Shown one piece after another: positions 1-9,170 of a DNA stretch of 42,741 bases. The position numbers and the translations under genes are program-made. Below the pieces are notes generated by a model. That model had not been told where the DNA came from, did not search any database, and saw nothing but the letters and a program-made list of their open reading frames with translations. Origin of the DNA: an uncultured Bacteroidales bacterium (lineage in GTDB: Bacteria; Bacteroidota; Bacteroidia; Bacteroidales; JAUNSR01); contig CAMTOJ010000007.1 in assembly GCA_947074145.1 (NCBI GenBank), positions 1-42,741 on the forward strand. The letters run 5' to 3'. Within the stretch, counting starts at the first letter, position 1. Each line of letters opens with the position of its first letter.

Positions 1-2763
1 TATATCCCACATATTATCAAGATATTCCATTCTGGTAGATATCCATTGAATAAGATAATCTATCTCATTATCAAAATTAAGAGTTCCTGCATCGGTATTA
101 GTCCATCGTGTCACCTCTCTTTCACTTGCACCGGATAGATCAAACATCTCTTTATAATCAGTGAAACGTTTTATTATTGTATCAGTATGAAGTTGAGCTG
201 CACGTAAATCGCGATATCTGAATCTTATTGAATCCTGAAAATTATTAACATTCAACTCTTTGACACGCTTGAAAAGATTATAATCGCCGTGTTCATGTTT
301 CGTAATATACTCTGTATAGTCTTGTCCGGGGGCAATCTTTGACGAGTTCCATCTTCTTCCGAATGTTGAATCCAGATCCCATGGTCCAAAACTTATCTTT
401 TTATCTTTATTCCTATTATATATGTAGAAGAACATATTTTTACCGTGATTATCAGCACTTAAGATTGTTTCCATAAATATGTAATAATCCATAAGTACAG
501 GCATATCAAAATAATCGGATACTCCATTAACAAAATCGATATCAGAAGCTGTACATACGAAATTAACAGCATCATAAAGCTCATTCCACCTGATTGGTTC
601 GCCATCTCCAAGATCGGGATATTCCATTTCATAACCATCCCACCAATCGGAATTATTGTTATACATAACCGGACTTTTCATCGGATAGTAATTACTATCA
701 TAATCATGCCCCATAAATATAGAATAACTCCACTCTTTTCCTTTATATAGCAATCCTCGGATATTGTCCTTAGCCTCATCATATTTCTTTAGCTTAAGTT
801 GTTTTCTATCCATTTTTTCAGTCATACAATATATCCCAACATACTGATCATTTAAAAATACTTCTACAAAATGACCTCGTGTACCGTTTACCATATTAGG
901 TTCGTCTTCAAAATAATAAGGTTTGGCAGCATACGACTGCATAAGATCTGTACAAACACGGTTTCTCATACGTGCTACATCAATACTCATTCCGTCAAGG
1001 ATCCAATTATTATCATTTCGAAGTCCAAAGAAACTCATATCCATAGACTTGCCTTCAGGATCATATAACTTCACTGCATATTGCTTTTTATTTCTATATA
1101 ATGTAGAAGCTCCTCTCCAACGTATTCTGGCATTTATCAAAGTGTCGTTACCGGCTTTCTCCGGCTCCCATACTCTTATTGTTCCTTTGCTATAGGTTTC
1201 CGAAAAATTACCGTTAATCTGCACAATTGGCAATCCGGTAAAAGAAAGATAAGCGTCCGATTCTGTATCAGACTCATCACTGACAGAGAATACAAATTCA
1301 TTATTTGCTGAAATTCCATCAAAACTATAAGTCGCACCACTTAGAACCTCAATTCCGTTGATCTTTAAGTTACCCCAACCTTCTGTTTTTGTATATGTTA
1401 CAACAGCATCAAGAGTCCCTCCATTCATAAAATCAAGAGGAACGGTAGATAGATAATTTTTATCGATTTGATTATATGCAACAGGACTACCGTTAAAACA
1501 TAAGTTCTTTATTCCCTTCGAAAAAGATGAAGTATTAAACTCCGATACAATATCACCCATAACATCGTAGAAGGTGTAACTCTGTATATCATTAGGAGTT
1601 CCACTATTTGTATATGTTCCAACCATTAAAGATCCGCTTCGTGTATCCCAAAGTTCCTCAGGTTTCAAAACGTTGCGAATACAAAAACGGGTATCATCTA
1701 TTTTATTTAAAGTCCATAACGAACTATCGCCACGAAACGTTTCTGTTAGATCCATGTATCTTTTCGATGACTCTATGCGTAGACCATCCCAAGTCACATA
1801 TTTACCGTTTGATACATTTCTGATTGAATATTTTCCTTTTGACTCCTCCCTTATATACCAATAGCCTTCTTCTTGTTCAACAATATTATTATTAAAATAT
1901 AAAGGATATTCTTTTCCCGCATAACTTCCGGGCACAATACTTCCATCACCATAAGAAGGTGAAGAGATTCGATAACTTGATGCTGCTTTTTCACCTGATG
2001 AGCCAAGATATTTTAATGTGAAATTTCTAAAACATGTCCAGTTACCATCTTGTGTTGCAAGATTTCTAATACCGATATACATATCTTCTGCCTTGGCATT
2101 ATAAAATGTTACTGTGTTATCATTATAAAAACCATCAGCGAAAACAACACTTGCATCATACATTGAGTTGGCATATCCTCCTGTATTATTTCTAAAAATG
2201 CGAGCAGCTTGCTCCTGATATAATGACATCATAGGTTTTTGTTGTTCATTACCATAGATAGCACATGATTTATTTGGAAAATCTGTTATTCCGTTATACC
2301 ATGAAGAGGTACGATAAAACCCCTGAACATTCAGTTGATAATTTCCTTCAGGCATATTTCTTATAATCTGATACATATCAAATGTTCGATTATATATTTC
2401 CGCCTCTCCGTAACCTATAGTAGGGATTACAGACCAGCCAACGCTATATTCGGAAAGTTCAGGGTTGATAATAAGAAATGTATAGTCAAAAGCATAGCCA
2501 TTGACAGGTTGTGCATTGATAACATATGACCGAATCAATGATTCCAGAAAATCTTCCGTTTCGGATAGTTGTTGAGAAGATGTAATATTAGTGTTTTTTA
2601 TCACTTCAAGATTATCTTTAAACACCTGTTTTTCAGCGCTCTCACTATTTAATACGATTTGATTGGCTTCATTGATAAGGGATGATAGTTTTTCGGACGA
2701 TAATGCTCCAAATAGAAGTTGCCCCGATAATATAAAGGCAGCAAGAAGATATATTTTCTTCAT
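1..2763 (-). CDS. CotH-kinase-family secreted protein with lectin-like modules (3' end cut by window edge)
   Basis: An open frame of 921 codons starts at an ATG at 2763 and reaches the left edge without a stop. A signal peptide is visible (MKKIYLLAAFILSG). Residues about 90-255 look like a Bacteroidota galactose-binding-like jelly roll (fd-YQIIRNMPEGNYQL, GFYRTS). Residues about 300-400 resemble a ricin-type beta-trefoil. Residues about 520-900 carry CotH-family hallmarks: RG at 550-551, KK at 559-560, DNHGKN at 771-776 and WDLDSTFG from 795. In Bacillus CotH the D-NH-KN and WD-D motifs belong to an atypical protein-kinase fold that phosphorylates spore-coat proteins; the role in non-sporing Bacteroidota is unknown. 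The added modules suggest action at the cell surface on a glycan or glycoprotein (inference). It is separate from mnmA, whose terminator lies between them. Confidence 0.8.
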   Translation of the reverse strand, partial: MKKIYLLAAFILSGQLLFGALSSEKLSSLINEANQIVLNSESAEKQVFKDNLEVIKNTNITSSQQLSETEDFLESLIRSYVINAQPVNGYAFDYTFLIINPELSEYSVGWSVIPTIGYGEAEIYNRTFDMYQIIRNMPEGNYQLNVQGFYRTSSWYNGITDFPNKSCAIYGNEQQKPMMSLYQEQAARIFRNNTGGYANSMYDASVVFADGFYNDNTVTFYNAKAEDMYIGIRNLATQDGNWTCFRNFTLKYLGSSGEKAASSYRISSPSYGDGSIVPGSYAGKEYPLYFNNNIVEQEEGYWYIREESKGKYSIRNVSNGKYVTWDGLRIESSKRYMDLTETFRGDSSLWTLNKIDDTRFCIRNVLKPEELWDTRSGSLMVGTYTNSGTPNDIQSYTFYDVMGDIVSEFNTSSFSKGIKNLCFNGSPVAYNQIDKNYLSTVPLDFMNGGTLDAVVTYTKTEGWGNLKINGIEVLSGATYSFDGISANNEFVFSVSDESDTESDAYLSFTGLPIVQINGNFSETYSKGTIRVWEPEKAGNDTLINARIRWRGASTLYRNKKQYAVKLYDPEGKSMDMSFFGLRNDNNWILDGMSIDVARMRNRVCTDLMQSYAAKPYYFEDEPNMVNGTRGHFVEVFLNDQYVGIYCMTEKMDRKQLKLKKYDEAKDNIRGLLYKGKEWSYSIFMGHDYDSNYYPMKSPVMYNNNSDWWDGYEMEYPDLGDGEPIRWNELYDAVNFVCTASDIDFVNGVSDYFDMPVLMDYYIFMETILSADNHGKNMFFYIYNRNKDKKISFGPWDLDSTFGRRWNSSKIAPGQDYTEYITKHEHGDYNLFKRVKELNVNNFQDSIRFRYRDLRAAQLHTDTIIKRFTDYKEMFDLSGASEREVTRWTNTDAGTLNFDNEIDYLIQWISTRMEYLDNMWDI

Positions 2764-3071
2764 GGTGATATCGGATTTAAGTTTATGTGTTAGTCAATTA
2801 ATTAATGGTTATCGGTAAAGATATTAAATATATTGAATAAATATTACATTAAAACTATAATAGATTCAATATTTACTGAATTTGAAAAACCTATATATTA
2901 TTATATATAATATTAAGATTCAAGACAATAACAAGACAACATGATTTTGCACGATAAGATGCCAAAACAAAGTAAGCCCGGAAGATTACCGAGCTTACCA
3001 TATATATAAATTGGGTATTTATTATCTTTTTTATAACAAGAACCTCTTTAAAGAGAGGTGTTTCAACTTTA
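2764..3071. other. Intergenic gap, CotH gene to mnmA
   Basis: AT-rich. It holds the mnmA terminator (2961-2998), a small hairpin just after the mnmA stop (acctct at 3042-3047 with agaggt at 3054-3059), and presumably the promoter of the CotH gene. No convincing TAnnTTTG element was found for that gene; TATCTTTA near 2815-2822 (minus strand) is the closest. No gene is seen. Confidence 0.6.
2961..2998 (-). terminator. Rho-independent terminator of mnmA
   Basis: On the minus strand, GTAAGC (2993-2998) pairs with GCTTAC (2972-2977). The stem continues with CGG/CCG after one mismatch, the loop is 7 nt, and a T-rich tail TTTGTTTT follows (2964-2971). Confidence 0.75.
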
Positions 3072-4166
3072 TTATATTATTATACCACTACCAAGACATA
3101 ATTCCTGTTCTTTATCATAAATTACACCAAACTGACCCGGTGCAATTCCTTGAATCTTTTGATCTGATATTATTCTGAATACGTCACCTATTCTTTGCAG
3201 TTTTCCGGTAGAAAACTCAGGAGTATGACGGTTTTTAAAGGCTATCTCTCCTAAATCGATTACCTTTTCAGGTATAATAATATCATCAAATTGCTCTTTC
3301 CAAGGATTCTCGCTTATAAAGCTGAAGGCTCCCAGATTAAGTACATTCCCATACTGAGTCTGCGGATCATAACCTCTTGATACATATATAATATTCTCCT
3401 CTATATCTTTTTTTATTACAAACCAAGGACCGCCACTAAGTCCCAGACCTTTACGCTGACCAATTGTATGAAACCAATATCCACGATGTTGACCTACAAC
3501 TTTACCTGTTTCAAGTTCAATTATTTTCCCCGGTTTTACACCCAAATATCGTTCAATAAAATCATTGTAATTTATTTTACCAAGAAAACATATTCCCTGA
3601 GAATCCTTTCTTTGAGCACTTGGTAATTTCTCACTTGCAGCAAGTTGTCGCACTTCGCTTTTCTGCAAGTCGCCTATGGGAAACATAAGTTTGTTTACTT
3701 GAACATAATTGATCTGACCTAAAAAGTATGTTTGATCTTTATTGTGATCTGCTGCTGTGGCTAGAAAAGTTTTTCCATCAATCTCTTTTGTTCTTGCATA
3801 ATGACCCGTCGCGATCTTATCAAAATTATGTCCCCAATTTTTTTCAAATGAGCCAAACTTAATCAGTTTATTGCACATCATATCCGGATTGGGAGTCAAA
3901 CCTCTCTTCACATTTTCGATTGTATAACTCACAACATTATCCCAATATTCCTTATGTAAAGAAACTATCTCAAATTTACATCCATACTTTTTTGCTATAT
4001 ATGATGTTATCTCAATATCTTCTTCTGCCGGACAATCGATATAACCATCTTTATCCTCCATTCCGATACGGATATAAAAGATAGTAGGATCATATCCGGC
4101 CTCTTTTAGCTTATAGACGACTACCGAACTGTCGACACCTCCTGAAACTAATGCAGCTATATTCAT
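3072..4166 (-). CDS. mnmA: tRNA-specific 2-thiouridylase MnmA
   Basis: Cytoplasmic enzyme that thiolates U34 of tRNA-Lys/Glu/Gln, using ATP and a sulfur relay. The protein is 364 aa from the start chosen here, normal for the family. The PP-loop SGGVDSS is at residues 8-14. The two catalytic cysteines are in NPDMMCN (Cys98) and GICFLGK (Cys193), corresponding to E. coli Cys102 and Cys199. TGHYAR and the C-terminal barrel ([16 protein letters not shown]) are also present. An in-frame ATG at 4187 would add 7 residues, but a -7 promoter element (4185-4192) overlaps it, so the ATG at 4166 is preferred; it also starts directly with the family sequence [10 protein letters not shown]. Monocistronic, with its own terminator. 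Many Bacteroidota carry two MnmA paralogues, so another copy may exist elsewhere. Confidence 0.95.
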   Translation of the reverse strand: MNIAALVSGGVDSSVVVYKLKEAGYDPTIFYIRIGMEDKDGYIDCPAEEDIEITSYIAKKYGCKFEIVSLHKEYWDNVVSYTIENVKRGLTPNPDMMCNKLIKFGSFEKNWGHNFDKIATGHYARTKEIDGKTFLATAADHNKDQTYFLGQINYVQVNKLMFPIGDLQKSEVRQLAASEKLPSAQRKDSQGICFLGKINYNDFIERYLGVKPGKIIELETGKVVGQHRGYWFHTIGQRKGLGLSGGPWFVIKKDIEENIIYVSRGYDPQTQYGNVLNLGAFSFISENPWKEQFDDIIIPEKVIDLGEIAFKNRHTPEFSTGKLQRIGDVFRIISDQKIQGIAPGQFGVIYDKEQELCLGSGIII

Positions 4167-4184
4167 TATAAAATTATTTTTTTG

Positions 4185-4192
4185 CAAAGATA
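4185..4192 (-). promoter_or_regulatory. -7 element of mnmA promoter
   Basis: TATCTTTG on the minus strand matches the Bacteroidota -7 consensus TAnnTTTG. A TTTG candidate for -33 is at 4216-4219, with 23 nt between, slightly long. Transcription would start near 4178, which supports translation from 4166. Confidence 0.5.
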
Positions 4193-4543
4193 ATCTCTCT
4201 TTACCGCTCTTTTCCCAAAAAAGAAAAAACTATAATTAAAAAACTTTGTGTGATCCAATATTTAGAATTAATTGGTTTTATTATTATAAACCGTATTAGA
4301 GATTAAATTTAAAAATGCAAACTAATTTCAGGGAAAGTCAAACCTATTTTGGTTACACCTTGCAAGGTGTAATAGATAATCTTGTAAGGTTTTAATTCTC
4401 ACCTTGTAAGGATTTAATTATCACTTTGCAAGTTTTAAAGAAAACTTATTGAGCTTATTAATTTTAATATAAGAATAAATATTATGAAAAAGAGATTTTT
4501 ATAGCTTGTCAATTATCATATAGAAAATATTTAATTATTATTT
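4188..4543. other. Divergent intergenic region, mnmA / BASS transporter
   Basis: It holds the mnmA promoter, the four-unit 22-bp repeat array (4356-4443) and the transporter promoter at its right end. No gene is seen. Outside these elements it is plain AT-rich sequence. Confidence 0.7.
4356..4443. repeat. Tandem array of four 22-bp units with TTGCAAGG core
   Basis: Units start at 4356, 4378, 4400 and 4422. The TTG of each core is at 4360, 4382, 4404 and 4426, an exact 22-bp period. Cores read CACCTTGCAAGG, AATCTTGTAAGG, CACCTTGTAAGG and CACTTTGCAAGT, each followed by a T/A-rich half, typically TTTTAATT. The first core extends to a perfect 16-bp palindrome, ACACCTTGCAAGGTGT (4355-4370). The same unit recurs three times at 24633-24698. 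There is no unique spacer between units, so this is not a CRISPR. Function unknown. Confidence 0.85.
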
Positions 4544-4546
4544 TTG
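4539..4546 (+). promoter_or_regulatory. -7 element of BASS transporter promoter
   Basis: TATTTTTG fits TAnnTTTG. It overlaps the most upstream possible TTG start (4544), which argues for a start further downstream. No good -33 TTTG was found at the usual spacing. Confidence 0.45.
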
Positions 4547-4570
4547 CGCCATATAAAAATCTATAAGATT

Positions 4571-5500
4571 GTGTTGAAAAGAATAAAAGATTTTATGATG
4601 CCGATTGCCATGGTTGTGGGAGCAATCGGATACGATTTATTTGAGCATTTGACATTCCTGATGCCATATTTAATTTTTTTCATGTTACTATTCACTTTTA
4701 GTAAACTCTCACCCGAAGGAATAAGATTTAAAAAGTTACATTTCATTCTTCTTGCAATACAAATTTTTGCAGGGTCATTAATATATTATCTGCTTTATCC
4801 TTACAATCCTATCATTGCACAAGGTGCAATGATATGTATAATAGCACCAACAGCTACTGCTGCTGCTGTAATTACCTCTATTTTAGGTGGGGATCTAAAA
4901 TTTATTACAGGATTCGTACTTCTAAGCAATCTGGGAACTGCAGTACTTGCACCTCTTCTTTTCTCCTATGGAATGGAGATCAACGACATATCTTTTTGGG
5001 GCACTTTTATTACAATATTCTTAAAAGTTTTTCCTTTACTTTTCGCCCCTTTGGCTCTGGCCTGGATTATAAGATTCACTATGCCTAAGGTTCAGGATTT
5101 TATGATCAAATTCTCAAAAGCACCATTTTATTTTTGGTCAACATCTCTGACCATAGTAACAGCTTCAACTGTAGCTTACATGGTAAGACTCGAAAACCAT
5201 AATATCTTTATTGAATCATCAATGGCAATTGTTTCTCTTGTTATCTGTGGTGTTCAGTTCCTTGTGGGCAAACGAATAGGCTCTGCATATGGAAATAGGA
5301 TTGCAGCAGGTCAATCATTAGGCCAAAAGAATACGATACTGGCAATCTGGATGGCACAAATGTTTCTTAATCCTGTTACCGCTCTTGCTCCATCAACCTA
5401 TATTCTTTGGCAAAACATAGTAAATTCTTATCAGCTTTGGAAAAAAAGCAGAAAGGATGAAAAGAATGAAATTATTGAAGAGCAAACAGCAATATCATAA
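4571..5500 (+). CDS. Bile acid:sodium symporter (BASS/SBF-like) family transporter
   Basis: A very hydrophobic inner-membrane protein of about 310 aa with roughly nine predicted membrane segments. The stretches APTATAAAVI, GQSLGQKNTILAIW, FLNPVTALAP and the closing ILWQNIVNSYQLW are typical of SBF-like BASS transporters in Bacteroidota. Substrates of this branch are mostly unknown (organic anions are possible), so no substrate is claimed. The frame is open from a TTG at 4544, but the -7 promoter element lies there. Family alignment suggests the protein begins near LKRIKDFMMPIAMVVG, giving a GTG at 4571 or TTG at 4574; the ATG at 4595 is a further option. The gene ends at a strong bidirectional terminator and stands alone. 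Confidence 0.8.
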   Translation: MLKRIKDFMMPIAMVVGAIGYDLFEHLTFLMPYLIFFMLLFTFSKLSPEGIRFKKLHFILLAIQIFAGSLIYYLLYPYNPIIAQGAMICIIAPTATAAAVITSILGGDLKFITGFVLLSNLGTAVLAPLLFSYGMEINDISFWGTFITIFLKVFPLLFAPLALAWIIRFTMPKVQDFMIKFSKAPFYFWSTSLTIVTASTVAYMVRLENHNIFIESSMAIVSLVICGVQFLVGKRIGSAYGNRIAAGQSLGQKNTILAIWMAQMFLNPVTALAPSTYILWQNIVNSYQLWKKSRKDEKNEIIEEQTAIS

Positions 5501-5530
5501 TGGTTATAATAATTTACATAGATAAAAATA

Positions 5531-5577
5531 AACCCTCTGTCATTGATTAAATAATCAAAGCAGAGGGTTTTGTTTTG
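5531..5577. terminator. Bidirectional terminator, transporter / GH13 lipoprotein
   Basis: AACCCTCTG (5531-5539) pairs with CAGAGGGTT (5561-5569), with an inner TTGATTA/TAATCAA stem. Tails are T-rich both ways: TTTTGTTTT on the plus strand and TTTATTTTTAT on the minus strand. It ends the plus-strand transporter and the minus-strand susCDE-GH13 operon. Confidence 0.85.
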
Positions 5578-5628
5578 AGAAACATAATCCCTATTGTTTT
5601 ATCTCTATTAAAAAAATAGTACCATATT

Positions 5629-7479
5629 TTATTCTGTGAAATAAATTCTGAATTCTCCCGGTTCAAGCTTTATATCTAACTTATCACCAGTAAATGTATC
5701 ATTTCCGAAATAATCTTTCCACGTAGCGTCTCTGGAAAGAGTAATTTTGGCTGACTTAGCAATTACATCAAAGTTTGCAATCGTTATGGCATCTTTTACA
5801 GCAGAATTTAATTGTATATATTTTATTGCTCCGGTAAAATCTATCGTATAATTAGAGGTAGAGAATATATCGTTGTTTGCTTTCATTTTTGCAAGTTTTG
5901 CGAAAACATCATATAGTTCCTTTCTATCCGGATCATCATAATAATCCCATCTTACAGGCTTCTTACCCAATCTGTCATTATTAAGTTCATAATCGTAACC
6001 CAATTCTCCAAATTGCCAAATCATCTTAGGTCCAGGAACAGACATCATAATGGCTGCTGCTGCGCCTGTTCTTTTAAGAGCTGTTGGTAAATCTTTAACT
6101 TTATATGAGCCTGAAGAGTTGCCATAAGCCAGATTTTTGAACATTATTCTCTCCTCATCATGACTCTCCATATAACCAACAAGATTCGATTTACCCCAAC
6201 CTCTCTTCTTATATGAGATCCAAGATAGATCAGAGTTTGAAAGCCATCCCATTGTAGCTTCATTAAATGCAGGATTCATATTACCCCAAAGCAATATTCC
6301 GTAATTAGCAAGAACTTTTTCTTCAGAGTTATCTGAAAGATGTTCACATATCATAAGAGCATCGCTTTTTCTGGATTTAATGAAATCATAGATTCTCTTT
6401 AGATTTGCAATTCTGGCAGCATCATAAGGTGAGCCCCAAGAAGTGCTTCCTGAATTAGGATATGGTGTATTACTAAAGCCTTTAGTAAAGTCGAAACGAT
6501 AACCGTCAATTTTATATTCTCTCATCCAATAAGAACATACGCTATCCACAAAAGCTTTTGTATATGAACTTTCGTGGTTAAAATCATATCCCCATTGAGC
6601 TTCAGGATTCTCAAAATTGGATTTTTCATTATACCATGGATTCTCATAAGAAACGCTATAATCTGCATTTCTGTACATTCTGACCATAGGGCTTTGTCCG
6701 AAACTATGATTAAGAACAAGGTCCATTATTACAGCCATCCCTCTTTGATGACATTCATCAATGAACTCTTTATAATCGCTTTCGGTACCATATGCTTTAT
6801 CTGTAGCAAAATAGAAAGACGGATTATAGCCCCAACTTATATTACCTTCAAATTCATTAAAAGGCATAAGTTCAATTGCATTAACTCCTAAAGCTTTAAG
6901 ATAATCAAGTTTTGCTGTTGCAGCTTTTATAGTTCCCTCTGTAGTGAAATCACGAATTAGCAATTCATAGATAAAAAGTTTGTCACTCTGAGGAATTGAA
7001 AAGTTTTTAACCTTCCAGTTATAATCATTTTTTTTAGTTGAAACAATCATAGCTATCTCTGAAGTCTTTCCAAAAGGATAAGATGGCAGATTTGGATATA
7101 CCGCCGATGAGATGTAACTATCATTGTTCGGATCTGAGATTTTCTTTGCATAAGGGTCTGCTATTCTTATTTTACCATCAATAAGATATTGGCAGATATA
7201 CTCTTTCTGTGGGTCAAGACCTCCGATTTTTATCCAGAATTTCTCTCCGTCTTTATTCATCTTAAATTCGGGGTGTTTTTCCCAGTAGGTAAAATCGCCA
7301 ATCAGATAAACATTATCCTTTAAAGGAGCCTGAAGCACAAAAAGAAGGGAATCATCACTTATCCTTGTCACTCCATAAGGGGAACCGGAGGGAGCTTTAT
7401 CAACTTGTCCTACCCCAATATCATCTTTCTCACATGATGGAAAAAGAAATATCATCAGAATTAAAAAAATATATATCAT
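5629..7479 (-). CDS. Surface GH13 alpha-amylase-family lipoprotein
   Basis: Hydrolyses or remodels alpha-1,4-glucans at the cell surface (inferred from position and export signal). Residues 1-15 are a short lipoprotein signal with acceptor Cys16, followed by EKDD, like the Bacteroidota surface-export signal. Residues about 35-130 form a CBM48/isoamylase-N-like domain (LIGDFTYWE). The GH13 barrel shows motif I DLVLNH (253-258), nucleophile Asp330 in GYRFDFTKG, acid/base Glu379 in MICEHL and Asp441 in ESHDEE, so the catalytic triad is intact. Length is 616 aa. It is the last gene of the susC-susD-susE operon, at the place of SusG in Bacteroides thetaiotaomicron, but the sequence is closer to CBM48-bearing, branching-enzyme-like GH13s. 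A terminator-like hairpin lies upstream in the gap after the susE-like gene. Confidence 0.88.
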   Translation of the reverse strand: MIYIFLILMIFLFPSCEKDDIGVGQVDKAPSGSPYGVTRISDDSLLFVLQAPLKDNVYLIGDFTYWEKHPEFKMNKDGEKFWIKIGGLDPQKEYICQYLIDGKIRIADPYAKKISDPNNDSYISSAVYPNLPSYPFGKTSEIAMIVSTKKNDYNWKVKNFSIPQSDKLFIYELLIRDFTTEGTIKAATAKLDYLKALGVNAIELMPFNEFEGNISWGYNPSFYFATDKAYGTESDYKEFIDECHQRGMAVIMDLVLNHSFGQSPMVRMYRNADYSVSYENPWYNEKSNFENPEAQWGYDFNHESSYTKAFVDSVCSYWMREYKIDGYRFDFTKGFSNTPYPNSGSTSWGSPYDAARIANLKRIYDFIKSRKSDALMICEHLSDNSEEKVLANYGILLWGNMNPAFNEATMGWLSNSDLSWISYKKRGWGKSNLVGYMESHDEERIMFKNLAYGNSSGSYKVKDLPTALKRTGAAAAIMMSVPGPKMIWQFGELGYDYELNNDRLGKKPVRWDYYDDPDRKELYDVFAKLAKMKANNDIFSTSNYTIDFTGAIKYIQLNSAVKDAITIANFDVIAKSAKITLSRDATWKDYFGNDTFTGDKLDIKLEPGEFRIYFTE

Positions 7480-7512
7480 AAAAATTCAATTTATTATTAA
7501 ACGGATAAATGA

Positions 7513-7564
7513 GAAAAAGCTTGCCATAAAGCTCATAATTTTTTTTCATGGCAATATGGCAAGC
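7513..7564 (-). terminator. Intercistronic terminator/attenuator between susE-like gene and GH13
   Basis: On the minus strand GCTTGCCAT (7556-7564) pairs with ATGGCAAGC (7519-7527) across a long, A-rich loop, followed by TTTTTC. It could end part of the transcripts or protect the upstream mRNA, lowering GH13 expression relative to susCDE. Confidence 0.55.
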
Positions 7565-7614
7565 ATACTTCATACAATCATATAAAAACTGAAATATATA
7601 GAAAATGAAAACAA

Positions 7615-9120
7615 CTATTTAATTTCGGCTTCTCCTGTGCGGAAGTTTAGATAGGCTTTTTGTCCTGCAGTTGCGATAGCAGGATCGAGTTCATCGTCTA
7701 TGCGGTGTACAATCTTATTATCCGTAATGTGGAATTCTCTCTGCCACCATGAATCAATATATGGAGCTATAGCATACATTCTTACTTTACCTGCTTTCAA
7801 ATCAGGGCTTACAAATAGATCTCCTTCTAAAGTAAATAGTTTATCGACTGAGATATCTCCATGAGTTCCAGTTTGATCATTTCCTGTAAGATATATTTGC
7901 ACATCATTTACAACTGCTATTTTTTCATCTTTAAGATTAAGCGATACAACATAATAACCTGTTTGTCCTTCTATTTTAATATCACTTTTACCTTGACCAT
8001 ATTCAGATCCGCCTTCGATTTCTGATGGTGCATCACCATTAGAACCGAAATCTCCATTCCATTCATTTGTTGGGTCAAACTTAATACCACCTCCCTCATG
8101 AAGATAAACAACATTCCAGAATAAATGAGCATTACCCGGTACTCTTGATAATTCTATACTATAGTCAGCACCCCAACCTGCATCATCACCTGTAATACCG
8201 CTACCTCTTAACCACATAGATTCAGGATAATCAGCAATATCAGCATCACCTGTTCTTACTATTGATACTTCAAAATTTTCTTTTCCAAGTTCCCAAGTAA
8301 CAGAAACTGTATAAACACCACGATGATCTTTTGTCAAAGTTGCATTATCTCCACCAGGTGCATGATTTGTAAATGTGAATTTATTATCAGCAAGAGCTCC
8401 GGCAACACCAGAGAAGTTTGTATTGATTTTTACAGCTTCTTCAGCTATATCCCCGGGAGCTTCTAACAATGTTTGCTTCCAAGCTGCAGAGTGTCTGAAT
8501 TTAAAACCACCCTCTTTTAAAGTAATACCTGATTTAGAATATGTGATCTTAGAATCATTGTATATTCCTTTCAATACATTAATATCGTCATTGTCATTCC
8601 AACCTGCTGCTGAAACATCTCCAATTATACACCATTGAGTAACAGGAACTGCAACGAATTTCTTAGTTGACTTATCTATTGCCACATGATAAAGATTAGT
8701 TTCACCTACTGTAAAACTTCCACCCTCTGCGAAGTCGCCTTTTAAAATATCTCCTGCATATTCTTCACTAACATCCTGATTAACTTTATATTCTCCAGCT
8801 GAGCCATAAGTTGTTGTTGATGCACCTTTTACTTCTGTAAAAGAAAAAGTTTTACCTGCCTGAAGAGTAATATAGATATCAAATAGTCCATCGCGAGCGC
8901 TTTGACCATCTGCTTCATTTATAGCAGCTTTCATTCTACCTTTTACATCAACTCCTGTGAATGGTAAAGCTTCTCCTGAAATGTAAAAACCATCTTCAAT
9001 GATATCATCGATACTTGGTTTGTCAGTACCACCTTTATTATCATCTTTGTCATCACAAGAACTTAACGTTAGTGATGTTGCTGCTAAAGCAGCTACTGTT
9101 AAATACTTAAATGTTTTCAT
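7615..9120 (-). CDS. SusE/SusF-like outer-membrane starch-binding lipoprotein
   Basis: A 501-aa surface lipoprotein. The signal peptide ends LTLSSC with acceptor Cys22, and the residues after it (DDKDD) fit a surface-export signal. Several Ig-like/SusF-type modules follow: residues about 40-160, then WCIIGDVSAAGWN (about 163), MWLRGSGITGDD (about 303) and IYLTGNDQTGTHGD (about 408). The pattern of aromatic-rich repeated domains ending YLNFRTGEAEIK is typical of SusE/F proteins, which bind maltooligosaccharide without cutting it. It lies 108 bp after susD. The product may be called SusE or SusF; sequence alone does not decide. Confidence 0.85.
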   Translation of the reverse strand: MKTFKYLTVAALAATSLTLSSCDDKDDNKGGTDKPSIDDIIEDGFYISGEALPFTGVDVKGRMKAAINEADGQSARDGLFDIYITLQAGKTFSFTEVKGASTTTYGSAGEYKVNQDVSEEYAGDILKGDFAEGGSFTVGETNLYHVAIDKSTKKFVAVPVTQWCIIGDVSAAGWNDNDDINVLKGIYNDSKITYSKSGITLKEGGFKFRHSAAWKQTLLEAPGDIAEEAVKINTNFSGVAGALADNKFTFTNHAPGGDNATLTKDHRGVYTVSVTWELGKENFEVSIVRTGDADIADYPESMWLRGSGITGDDAGWGADYSIELSRVPGNAHLFWNVVYLHEGGGIKFDPTNEWNGDFGSNGDAPSEIEGGSEYGQGKSDIKIEGQTGYYVVSLNLKDEKIAVVNDVQIYLTGNDQTGTHGDISVDKLFTLEGDLFVSPDLKAGKVRMYAIAPYIDSWWQREFHITDNKIVHRIDDELDPAIATAGQKAYLNFRTGEAEIK

Positions 9121-9170
9121 AATACTAAATATTTGATTTACAAATAAAAAATGTTGTTTGATTTTAAATT

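Noticed and set aside
871..1195. Two small plus-strand open frames (65 and 90 aa), and further ones to 2529
   Set aside because: They lie antisense to the continuous CotH-family frame, which has clear motifs and a signal peptide.
4356..4443. CRISPR array
   Set aside because: Units follow each other directly at 22 bp with no unique spacers, and there are no cas genes in the window. The same applies to 24633-24698.
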